Assembly: GCA_020796225.1 (NCBI GenBank)
Contig: CM036768.1
Coordinates: 43,174,575 to 43,238,574, forward strand
Reading direction: 5' to 3'
Source: Arion vulgaris
Lineage: Eukaryota > Mollusca > Gastropoda > Stylommatophora > Arionidae
Length of the DNA stretch: 64,000 nucleotides
The position numbers and the translations under genes are program-made. Positions 53,335 through 62,952 of this stretch are shown here, one piece after another; position 1 is the first letter of the stretch; the number at the start of each line of letters is the position of its first letter. Under the pieces are notes generated by a model. That model worked only from the letters and a program-made list of their open reading frames with translations, searched no databases and had not been told where the DNA came from.

Positions 53335-55795
53335 GAAAGATATTTGCAGTAAATATAGAAGGAAAGATATTTGTAGTAAATATAGAAGGAAAGATATTTG
53401 CCGTAAATATAGAAGGAAAGATATTTGTAGTAAATATAGAAGGAAAGATATTTGTAGTAAATATAGAAGGAAAGATATTTGTAGTAAATATAGAAGGAAA
53501 GATATTTGTAGTAAATATAGAAGGAAAGATATTTGCAGTAAATATAGAAGGAAAGATATTTGTAGTAAATATAGAAGGAAAGATATTTGCAGTAAATATA
53601 GAAGGAAAGATATTTGTAGTAAATATAGAAGGAAAGATATTTGCAGTAAATATAGAAGGAAAGATATTTGTAGTAAATATAGAAGGAAAGATATTTGCAG
53701 TAAATATAGAAGGAAAGATATTTGCAGTAAATATAGAAGGAAAGATATTTGTAGTAAATATAGAAGGAAAGATATTTGTAGTAAATATAGAAGGAAAGAT
53801 ATTTGTAGTAAATATAGAAGGAAAGATATTTGTAGTAAATATAGAAGGAAAGATATTTGTAGTAAATATGGAAGGAAAGATATTTGTAGTAAATATAGAA
53901 GAAAGAAATTTGTAGTAAATATAGAAGGAAAGATATTTGTAGTAAATATAGAAGGAAAGATATTTGTAGTAAATATAGAAGGAAAGATATTTGTAGTAAA
54001 TATATAAGGAAAGATATTTGTAGTAAATATAGAAGGAAAGATATTTGTAGTAAATATAGAAGGAAAGATATTTGTAGTAAATATAGAAGGAAAGATATTT
54101 GTAGTAAATATAGAAGGAAAGATATTTGTAGTAAATATAGAAGGAAAGATATTTGTAGTAAATATAGAAGGAAAGATATTTGTAGTAAATATAGAAGGAA
54201 AGATATTTGTAGTAAATATAGAAGGAAAGATATTTGCAGTAAATATAGAAGGAAAGATATTTGTAGTAAATATAGAAGGAAAGATATTTGTAGTAAATAT
54301 AGAAGAAAGATATTTGTAGTAAATATAGAAGGAAAGATATTTGTAGTAAATATAGAAGGAAAGATATTTGTAGTAAATATAGAAGGAAAGATATTTGTAG
54401 TAAATATAGAAGGAAAGATATTTGTAGTAAATATAGAAGGAAAGATATTTGTAGTAAATATAGAAGGAAAGATATTTGTAGTAAATATAGAAGGAAAGAT
54501 ATTTGTAGTAAATATAGAAGGAAAGATATTTGCAGTAAATATAGAAGGAAAGATATTTGTAGTAAATATAGAAGGAAAGATATTTGTAGTAAATATAGAA
54601 GAAAGATATTTGTAGTAAATATAGAAGGAAAGAAATTTGCAGTAAATATAGAAGGAAAGATATTTGTAGTAAATATAGAAGGAAAGATATTTGTAGTAAA
54701 TATAGAAGGAAAGATATGTGTAGTAAATATAGAAGGAAAGATATTTGTAGTAAATATAGAAGGAAATATATTTGTAGTAAATATAGAAGGAAAGATATTT
54801 GCAGTAAATATAGAAGGAAAGATATTTGTAGTAAATATAGAAGGAAAGATATTTGTAGTAAATATAGAAGGAAAGATATTTGTAGTAAATATAGAAGGAA
54901 AGATATTTGTAGTAAATATAGAAGGAAAGATATTTGTAGTAAATATAGAAGCAAAGATATTTGTTGTAAATATAGAAGGAAAGATATTTGTAGTAAATAT
55001 AGAAGGAAAGATATTGGTAGTAAATATAGAAGGAAAGATATTTTTAGTAAATATAGAAGGAAAGATATTTGTAGTAAATATAGAAGGAAAGATATTTGTA
55101 ATAAATATAGAAGGAAAGATATTTGTAGTAAATATAGAAGGAAAGATATTTGTAGTAAATATAGAAGGAAAGATATTTGTAGTAAATATAGAAGGAAAGA
55201 TATTTGCAGTAAATATAGAAGGAAAGATATTTGCAGTAAATATAGAAGGAAAGATATTTGTAGTAAATATAGAAGGAAAGAAATTTGTAGTAAAAATAGA
55301 AGGAAAGATATTTGTAGCAAATATAGAAGGAACGATATTTGTGGTAAATATAGAAGGAAAGATATTTGTAGTAAATATAGAAGGAAAGATATTGCAGTAA
55401 ATATAGAAGGAAAGATATTTGTAGTAAATATAGAAGGAAAGATATTTGTAGTAAATATAGAAGGAAAGAAATTTGTAGTAAATATAGAAGGAAAGATATT
55501 TGTAGTAAATATAGAAGGAAAGAAATTTGTAGTAAATATAGAAGGAAAGATATTTGTAGTAAATATAGAAGGAAAGATATTTGCAGTAAATATAGAAGGA
55601 AAGATATTTGTAGTAAATATAGAAGGAAAGATATTTGTAGTAAATATAGAAGGAAAGATATTTGTAGTAAATATAGAAGGAAAGATATTTGTAGTAAATA
55701 TAGAAGGAAAGATATTTGTAGTAAATATAGAAGGAAAGATATGTGTAGTAAATATAGAAGGAAAGATATTTGTAGTAAATATAAAAGGAGAAAAC
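53335..55795. repeat. 27-bp satellite, about 91 copies
   Basis: The unit is built from TTTGTAGTAAATATAGAAGG plus AAAGATA. It is very homogeneous. Most variation is GTAGT/GCAGT at one position. One-base deletions (for example near 53,903, 54,304, 54,600 and 55,392) shift the reading frame. Since 27 is a multiple of three and the unit has no stop in several frames, it gives open frames up to about 890 codons on the minus strand, repeating a nine-residue peptide. I do not consider these genes. Confidence 0.97.
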
Positions 55796-55825
55796 TTTAT
55801 GAGTTGAGGAGGAGTACAAATAGAC

Positions 55826-55905
55826 ATCATGGGTCTCTGTGGTGTAGAGGTAAGGTGCTCATCTCTCATGCTAAAGGTACCAGGTTCACTCCCTCGTGGC
55901 GCCAT
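55826..55905 (+). repeat. tRNA-derived SINE head
   Basis: An A box, TGGTGTAGAGG (about 55,841), and a B box, GGTTCACTCCC (about 55,881), have correct tRNA-like spacing. The flanks do not pair as an acceptor stem. The SINE body seems to continue to about 55,980, where minus-strand LINE sequence begins. Confidence 0.65.
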
Positions 55906-55959
55906 CGGGATATTTTTCCAGATATCCCTGATCTCATCATCATCAGGTGCCGTCTCCAC

Positions 55960-56345
55960 ATTGAAGGTTTGTTGCAATGAATCTCCAGCATCCTCTGTAT
56001 TTCGTCTTGGTGTTGCACACTGCCATACTGTAACCTGTCCATTTCTTAAAGTTTCCCTCCCACTTATCTTTGGTCTTCCTCTTGCTCTTCCCCCTCAACT
56101 TTCCCTCTAGTAAATGTTTTATCATGGTGTCATGTCTTTTTATGTATCCAAAATACTTTATTTGTCTGAATTTTACTTTTCTTAATAATTGTTTCTTTAT
56201 GCCTAGTTCTCCTAAAACTTGTTTATTTGTTTGGTTTTTTTCTGTCCATGAAACTCTGCCTATTCTTCTATATATCCACATCTCAAATGCATCAATTCTG
56301 TCTTCTAACTGCTTGTTCATTGTCCATGTTTCGAGTCATACATTA
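55960..56345 (-). pseudogene. LINE RT C-terminus, fairly intact
   Basis: A minus-strand open stretch of about 125 codons reads LEDRIDAFEMWIYRRIGRVS, then WTEKNQTNKQVL, KVKFRQIKYFGYIKRHD, LLEGKLRGKSKRK and DKWEGNFKKWTGYSM. It corresponds to the post-thumb helix (AFE-x-W-x-YRR), GH-x-x-R (here GYIKR) and GRP-x-R/WTG-x-S boxes of endonuclease/reverse-transcriptase LINEs. The preceding CMTRNMDN-like region lies in another frame. The catalytic palm is absent. Confidence 0.82.
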
Positions 56346-56349
56346 ATAT

Positions 56350-56842
56350 AGGAGATATATATAGCATTTGATCATTCTCAATTTTAGCCTGTTTATAATT
56401 TGTTTAGATGTCAGTATCCCTAATCTCAGTGTATCCGAAAACGAGTTCCTAGTCCTATCGGAGGTGAACGATAAAACGTAGGTTCCGTGTTCAATTAGAG
56501 CACGTAACAGAACCCTCAGCAGTTCAAAATCGAGATCAGGCTGGAAAACCGCTGCCTGGGCAATATTATTTAGAAAAGTTTCAAATAAAATTCCTACAAA
56601 AATATGATCTTCAATTTCAAAATTACATTGGAGACTGTCGCCGCTGCTACGGAGTTATGCACTGCAGCTGAGATATTCCTGTGTAAGAAAGAGATCGGGG
56701 CACACATGGTTACTCATCGAAGTGCAATGATGATGTTCTTATCAATCAATTTTTAAAAGAAAATAAGAAAAGCGAAGAGGATGAAGAAAACAAAAGTTAT
56801 GAAAACAAATAAGACGAATAAAAATGCTACTTGAATACTTAC
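56350..56842. other. Intron sequence of the kinase gene
   Basis: No repeat or coding motif is recognised apart from chance short frames. The donor of the transmembrane exon is at the right end. Confidence 0.4.
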
Positions 56843-57021
56843 GTGTCGCTTCCTCACCACAAACAGTACAGCTAAAACAATTGCAAGACCTAGAACAGCC
56901 ACTACCACACCAATAACTATTGAGTTGACATCGGTACTCCCAGAAGCGTGATTCTCCTCATGGTCATTGTTCGAATGTGTAGATTGAGTGTTATAGCCAA
57001 CAGTTGATTCAGTAGCTGCAC
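56843..57021 (-). CDS. Receptor tyrosine kinase exon: stalk and transmembrane helix
   Basis: A 179-bp exon in minus orientation, with acceptor GGCTGTGGTATAG (ending at 57,022) and donor GTAAGT after AAGCGACAC. It reads a Ser/Thr/Asn-rich stalk (TESTVGYNTQSTHSNNDHEE) and a hydrophobic helix, VNSIVIGVVVAVLGLAIVLA plus VLFVV. A basic stop-transfer run, RKRH, follows. That is a type I single-pass arrangement with the cytoplasmic side downstream, as needed for a receptor kinase. The exon ends on a codon boundary, which matches the phase-0 start of the kinase exon at 47,508. A different single-pass receptor is possible; the link to the kinase rests on strand, order and phase. Confidence 0.7.
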
Positions 57022-57139
57022 CTATACCACAGCCAGAATATGGTGTAAATGTTATCATAATTTATATGTCAAATTACAAGGCAATTTTGAAAGTAAAATT
57101 CATCCCAATTTAATCAGGTAAGATGGAGGGTAATGTAGA

Positions 57140-57445
57140 AGGCAAGTTACACGGTTATTTATATATGGCCTTTTATATTTTTACAAACGATCAATTGACA
57201 AGTATTTTACTGTGACAACTTCTGAGTTTTCGCTTCTTTCTCTTGTCTTTCAGCTCATCCCAAGTCTCTTTTCAAAAGACGCTTCAGCTTTGCGTAATGT
57301 TGTTTTCCACACAACTCTGTCATCAGTTAGTTTTTCCCTTTTTTTTGGAACCGATAGAAAGGTTCTTTATTGAGGTCTTGCAGACATCCTTGTATCTGAA
57401 CAGTGTTCTACCTTGGTGCCTCTTCCCAACGATTGTTCACATAAC
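57140..57445 (-). pseudogene. 3' end of the satellite-inserted LINE family, inverted copy
   Basis: The reverse complement of this segment matches 32,660-32,897: ACAGAGTTGTGTGGAAA-like, TTTTGAAAAGAGACTT-like, GACAAGAGA and AACTCAGAAGTTGT strings, ending GGCCATATATAA. The shared (AT)n end after GGCCATATAT defines the family's 3' terminus. Only the last 80 or so codons remain and they are broken. Confidence 0.8.
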
Positions 57446-57599
57446 ATCATTTGTTTTGGTATGCAGCAATTGTTCATTTAATTAATAATTTAGAAGAGAA
57501 GTTGCAGGGTAATTTAGAAGATAAATAATAAAATAATTTAGAGTTTTAGTTTCAAGGCAATTTAGAATGTTAGTTGCAATGCAATTTATAACGTTAGCT

Positions 57600-58295
57600 C
57601 AAAGGTAATTTTTAAAGTAAATTAGTTAATTTATAAAGAAAGTTACATTGTCTCGTACTTTAGATGTTGAGATATAGTGTAAATTAGAAGTTAATTTAGA
57701 AGGAAAGTTACATTATCTCGTACTTTAGATGTTGAGATATAGTGTAATATTAGAAGTTAATTTAGAAAGAAAGTTACATTGTCTCGTACTTTAGATGTTG
57801 AGATATAGTGTAATATTAGAAGTTAATTTAGAAGGAAAGTTACATTATCTCGTACTTTAGATGTTGAGATATAGTGTAATATTAGAAGTTAATTTATAAA
57901 GAAAGTTACATTGTCTCGTACTTTAGATGTTGAGATATAGTGTAATATTAGAAGTTAATTTAGAAGGAAAGTTACATTATCTCGTACTTTAGATGTTGAG
58001 ATATAGTGTAATATTAGAAGTTAATTTAGAAAGAAAGTTACATTATCTCGTACTTTAGATGTTGAGATATAGTGTAATATTAGAAGTTAATTTAGAAAGA
58101 AAGTTACATTGTCTCGTACTTTAGATGTTGAGATATAGTGTAATATTAGAAGTTAATTTAGAAAGAAAGTTACGTTGTCTCGTACTTTAGATGTTGAGAT
58201 ATAGTGTAATATTAGAAGTTAATTTAGAAAGAAAGTTACATTGTCTCGTACTTTAGATGTTGAGATATAGTGTAATATTAGAAGTTAATTTAAAG
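57600..58295. repeat. 66-bp minisatellite, about ten copies
   Basis: The unit includes AAAGTTACATTGTCTCGTAC and TTTAGATGTTGAGATATAG. It alternates between AGAAGGAAAG and AGAAAGAAAG, and CATTGTC and CATTATC, forms. A weakly related GGTAATTTAGAAG motif continues on both sides (57,480-57,600 and 58,690-58,750), suggesting the array grew from a local sequence. Confidence 0.93.
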
Positions 58296-58329
58296 TGGAT
58301 AAACATTTATGAGCTTTTGAATATAAGTG

Positions 58330-58685
58330 TTACAGAAAAGTCCAACGTATGTCATGTACAGAGAAGAGAACAAATAGAGCTATCCAGAAAGAACTCAAAA
58401 TCAAAGAAAACTAGCTAATGCTACAAATAAAAAAGAGAAAATTGAGATATTTTGGACGTATAAAAAGAAACGAAGGGCTGGAGAAGACCACCATGGAAGG
58501 AGATATACAGGCAAAGAGGAGAAGATGAAGACCACGGAGAAAATGGATTCAGGATGTAACATATGGTTTTAACATGACGGCTGCAGAGGCGGAATATCTT
58601 TCCTATGAGAGCAAGAGAAATTCAGAAGGACTGTTAAGGTAGCAAAGTTCTGCTCAGGACAAGCAGTGGAATGATGATGAACTTA
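58330..58685 (+). pseudogene. LINE RT C-terminal tail, same family as 48.0 kb
   Basis: Across three frames: LRYFGRIKRNEGLEKT-like (about 58,445-58,490), RRRGRPRRKWIQDVT-like (about 58,515-58,560) and NMTAAEAEYLSYES (58,571-58,615). The nucleotide match to 48,018-48,170 is close (GAAGACCACGGAGAA, ATGACGGCTGCAGAGGC, GTAGCAAAGTTCTGCT). The frames are broken. Confidence 0.75.
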
Positions 58686-58784
58686 AAGTGTAATTTATAC
58701 GGTAAGATTTAGGGAAGTTTAGAAGGTAAGTTGCGTGGTAACTTAGACATTAAAAATAAGTAAACGAGTTGAAAATGAAAAGGT

Positions 58785-59065
58785 ATCTCTCTCTCTCGCG
58801 ATCCCCGCCTAGACTGATGAACCAAATTTTATCATGAATTTTACTGTTGCTTTTAGGGCCTCCGTCCCTCCGTACAGCTTTTGCAGAGCTCTGTGTTATC
58901 GGGCCAAGTTTCTTTTCTCAGGTCTGCTAACAGCTGGCAGTATGTGTGTGCTCTGCCGTCATGTCCGCCTTTCTATGTCTCTTCCACAAAGACACAGGCT
59001 AGTTATGTCAATTCTGAATGTGTTAAACATGTGGGCTCGGAGTCTGCTATGGCCAAAAGATATCT
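58785..59065 (-). pseudogene. 3' fragment of the I/Nimb-like element (copy C)
   Basis: The reverse complement matches 19,900-20,135 of element B: AGCTGTACGGAGGGACGGAG, AAGTTTCTTTTC against GAAACTTGGCCCGATAACAC, and TTCATGATAAAA. The C-x-C...H...C tail is partly readable. It ends at GATCGCGAGAGAGAGAG, the family's GA-rich terminus. It is strongly 5'-truncated. Confidence 0.8.
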
Positions 59066-59069
59066 TATA

Positions 59070-59670
59070 ATGTAAGATAAAGGTTAGATCAGAATATAGC
59101 TTATTTTGTATTTTAGAAGGTAATATAGAGGATAATTTATCAGATAAGCAAGAAGATAGTTTTCAAATTGAGGAAAAAAGTAATTTAGAAAGGAAGAACA
59201 AAAATTAACTACTTTTCTCAACTTCTCGTGAACATAATTTTTCAATACCGTGGACTTCCGTTTTAATATATTTTGCTGCAGCGAACCCCAAAAGTTTCTA
59301 AATATGAAAATCTTCTAGCGATGGAGTTAGTATTACACCATACCAACAGTCAAACTGGCTCCACTTTTTCAAACTGAGGGAAACTTCAAATGATCTTTCA
59401 TTTTGTCCTGTCAGACAATTAGACTCCAGTCTGGTTTGTTTCCTTTGATTTCGCAGCAGAACTAGTTGACCACTGTTTTTATACATGTTTTTTAAATTCA
59501 TTTTTTTGTTTGAAATGTCAAAGATGATGTCTTTAAGCGTTTGAGGACATCCTGTGAGTACCTCGCAGTCCCTCGGGGTGAGCGGACCCCAGTTTGGGAA
59601 ACTTTAATCTATCACAATATCCTGTCTTTTTTTGGTATGTGTTTATTCTCATTATCTTTCTTTTATTAGT
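59070..59670. other. Spacer with a possible extracellular exon
   Basis: A minus-strand open segment at about 59,330-59,475 has an acceptor-like AAAAACAG (at about 59,476) and a donor-like GGTGTAATAC (about 59,335). It codes LVLLRNQRKQTRLESNCL and VSLSLKKWSQFDCWYG. It could be an ectodomain exon of the kinase gene upstream on the same strand. There is no recognised domain, so this is speculative. Confidence 0.2.
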
Positions 59671-59671
59671 G

Positions 59672-60475
59672 TTAACAAATGAAAAACAATCCTGAAACAC
59701 ACACTGCTAACAAATGAAATACAATCCTAAAACACACACTGCTAACAAATGAAATACATTCATGAAACACACACTGCTAACAAAAGAAATACATTCATGA
59801 AACACACACTGCTAACAAATGAAATACATTCATGAAACACACACTGCTAACAAATGAAATACATTCATGAAACACACACTGCTAACAAAAGAAATACAAT
59901 CCTGAAAAACACACTGCTAACAAATGAAATACATTCATGAAACACACACTGCTAACAAATGAAATACATTCATGAAACACACACTGCTAACAAATGAAAT
60001 ACATTCATGAAACACACACTGCTAACAAATGAAACACAATCCTGAAACACACACTGCTAACAAATGAAATACAATCCTGAAACACACACTGCTAACAAAT
60101 GAAATACATTCATGAAACACACACTGCTAACAAATGAAATACATTCATGAAACACACACTGCTAACAAATGAAACACAATCCTGAAACACACACTGCTAA
60201 CAAATGAAATACAATCCTGAAACACACACTGCTAACAAATGAAATACATTCATGAAACACACACTGCTAACAAATGAAATACATTCATGAAACACACACT
60301 GCTAACAAATGAAACACAATCCTGAAACACACACTGTTAACAAATGAAATACAATCCTGAAACACACACTGCTAACAAATGAAATACATTCATGAAACAC
60401 ACACTGCTAACAAATGAAATGCAATCCTGAAACACACGTTGTAACAAATGAATTACAATCTTGAAACACACGCTG
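59672..60475. repeat. 35-bp minisatellite, about 23 copies
   Basis: The unit has GAAACACACACTGCTAACAA and a short part reading ATACATTCAT or A(C/T)ACAATCCT. From about 60,015 to 60,400 four variants repeat in fixed order with a 140-bp period. Copies before 60,000 and after 60,400 are less regular. Confidence 0.94.
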
Positions 60476-60659
60476 CTGATAAATTCATTTTGATTTCTTA
60501 TTTCACTACCGGGTTTGTATACAAATTCAGTTTTAGTTTGGTTTTTTTTTAGTATAAAATTTGATGAAACATCTGTAATTGTGTAGATCACTGAATGTAC
60601 TTTTTTGCAAAAATGATGAGAATTTTAATGAAAATAAAGAATGGTTTCCTCTTTCTTTC

Positions 60660-61008
60660 CTCTAACCCTGCTTTGCTTCACAGCATCAGGATATGAAGAG
60701 ATTTCTAGAACGAGATTTTGTGGGTCCTTCATAAACAGTGTTTGTCGTTGCCTCTGTTATTTCTGAGGTTCACCTTTTGCGTAGACGGCCTTTTGCTTTG
60801 TATCCACTGTATCAGAGTAGCATTGCTCTTTAATGGACACTGTCTGTTGGTAATCTGTTTATGTGGCTGAACCATTTAATTTGTTGATTCTTGATGAAGT
60901 TCAGTACTGTTGCTACACCACTTTTTCCTGATGTCTTTATTTCTCAACCTGTCTCTTCTTGATTCTTCCAGAATTCTGTGTAGACACTTCATCTCTGTCG
61001 CAACTATA
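60660..61008 (-). pseudogene. LINE RT C-terminal relic, paralogue of 8.7-9.2 kb
   Basis: The minus strand reads ATEMKCLHRILEESRRDRL and RNKDIRKK near 60,925-61,005, then a GH box in another frame. AAGGCC-rich GRLRK-like sequence lies about 60,785. It aligns along its full length with 8,690-9,060. It stops at 61,008, where the next transposon begins after a TA, so the insertion apparently split this relic. Confidence 0.75.
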
Positions 61009-61540
61009 GTCTGTCCATTAATTCGTGAGCACGTTTGAAATTGATTTTCTCGAAAACTACCTGTTGGATCTCAGTGATTTTTGCAAGCAGCCTTAGAATA
61101 TCCATGACGCTAGAGAAATATTTTTTCCAAGAAAATTTGATGTAGTTTGAAATATTTCTTCTTCAGGTTATATTAAAATCAACCTCACCGGATTGTACAC
61201 AATAGTAACAGATCTACGGTACACATACGCGTTGTTCTAAAAATACATTATGGTAACATTGAAATATCGTGAGCAAACAACAATTTCACGAATTCCCGTG
61301 CACCTAACCCAGTCGACTTTGAAAGCGGAAAGCATATGACGTTATAATTGGGATACCGTTGTATAGTTATAGGTGTATCTCGCTATTTGTATGAAGCTAT
61401 TGTATCATATTTGTTGGCTTATCAAAACTGACATTAATATCACATTCATAATGAGTCTGAAGTGCACATTTATAACAATGCAGAAGGTTACAGTTTTACT
61501 ATACCAACACTTCCGTAGGGAATCTAAGAGAGGTCATCTA

Positions 61541-62950
61541 CGAGGCGTGTTCAAATGAAAACGGGACTTGTGGATTTATTTTAAAAGTATCATACGCAAA
61601 TTAACAGATTCAACGGAATTAAACAAAGCAACCACTTGTGAATAAGAATGCATCTGGGTTCATCAGAAAAAATCTCCGTATTCATTTAGGCAAGCATCCC
61701 ACTGTTTAGGTAGACGTCGAATGCCGTCCGAGAAAAAGGTGCGTGGCTGCTCACTGAACCATGTGGTCACCGCTCTCTTCACGTCTGCGTCGCTGTTGAA
61801 TCACTGTCCCTTTAGTGCTTTCTTCAACGGTCCGAACAAATGGAAATCACACGGGGACAAATCAGGACTATAGGCTGGGTGATGAAGAACTTCCCAATTC
61901 TTTTTGCCAATGTTTCCTGCACAATTTTTGCGACGTGCGGACGAGCGTTGTCAGCAGATCTTGCACGGCCAGGTCAGGCGCATATTGTTGCAACAGAAGA
62001 AGCCATAGCCTTGCTTGATAAAGCAGTACTGACTGACCGTCGTCGGAGCATTCGTTCGCTTACAGAAGAATTCCATATGTCAATTGGGACAGCCCACATG
62101 GTTGTTCGGAAGAAATTGAACTATCGGAAGGTGTGTTCACAGTGGGTTCCACGGATGTTGACTGACCACCATAAGGAAAAACGGATGGGGTGGAGTTTGA
62201 ACCACTTGATGCGTTACAGGACAGGGTGATGCATTTCTGTTGAGCATTGTGGCAGGTGATGAATCATGGTGCCACCACTATGAACCGAGCAGCAAAATTG
62301 ACAGCATGCAATGGAAACATCCAGGTTCACCAAAACCCAAAAATTCAAGACACAGGTTTCTGCTGGGAAGGTTATGGTGAACGAATTTTTTGTCCATGAA
62401 GGGCTTTTGTTGGCCGATTTTAAGGAACCTGGTGTCAGCATCAATGCCGCCCATTATAAAGACACTTTAGACAAGCTGCATAATGCCATCAAGGCTAAGC
62501 GACAAGGCAAGCTTTCTCAAGGTGTGATTCTTCTCCACGACAACGCTCGTCCGCACGTCGCAAAATTGTGCAGGAAACATTGGCAAAGAAGAATTGGGAA
62601 GTTCTTCATCACCCAGTCTATAGTTCCGATTTTTCCCCGTGTGATTTCCATTTGCTCGGACCGTTGAAGAAAGCACTAAAGGGACAGTGATTCAACAGCG
62701 ACGCAGACGTGAAGAGAGCGGTGACCACATGGTTCAGTGAGCAGCCACGCACCTTTTTCTCGGACGGCATTCGACGTCTACCTAAACAGTGGGATGCTTG
62801 CCTAAATGAATACGGAGATTTTTTCTGATGAACCCAGGTGCATTCGTATTCACAAGTGGTTGCTTTGTTTAATTCCGTTGAAACTGTTAATTTGCAAATG
62901 ATACTTTTTAAATAAATCCACAAGTCCCGTTTTCATTTAAACACGCCTCG
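61541..62950 (+). mobile_element. Fold-back mariner transposon inserted at TA
   Basis: Flanked by TA at 61,539-61,540 and 62,951-62,952, as mariner insertions are. The ends are CGAGGCGTGTTCAAATGAAA and its complement TTTCATTTAAACACGCCTCG. The left 412 bp (61,541-61,952) are an almost exact inverted copy of the right 412 bp (62,539-62,950). The right arm is in its normal place as the 3' end of the transposase gene plus terminal repeat; the left arm replaces the 5' terminal repeat and the first 50-60 codons. Central unique part: 61,953-62,538. The arms differ by only a few substitutions and one-base indels, so the event looks recent. Confidence 0.92.
61953..62830 (+). pseudogene. Mariner (DD34D) transposase, 5'-truncated and frameshifted
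   Basis: Sense coding resumes at the inversion point with ARPGQAHIVATEEAI, then LTDRRRSIRSLTEEF (helix-turn-helix), WVPRMLT (about 62,145), the first Asp in GDESW (62,255-62,269), KVMVNEFFVHEG, FKEPGVSINAAHYKDTL (about 62,428), the second Asp in LLHDNARPHVA (62,530) and the third Asp in SSDFSPCDFHL (about 62,620-62,650). There are 34 residues between the second and third Asp, the mariner signature. Frames break near 62,225 and 62,560. The N-terminus is lost; the reading frame from 61,840 enters from the inverted arm and is chimeric. Confidence 0.9.
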
Positions 62951-62952
62951 TA

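Noticed and set aside
55826..55905. tRNA gene
   Set aside because: A and B boxes are present, but the acceptor stem does not pair and no anticodon stem is clear, so it is a SINE head.
53192..55977. Two minus-strand open frames of 875 and 891 codons
   Set aside because: They translate the 27-bp satellite as a nine-residue repeat, switch frame at one-base deletions, and have no domain, so they are repeat artefacts.
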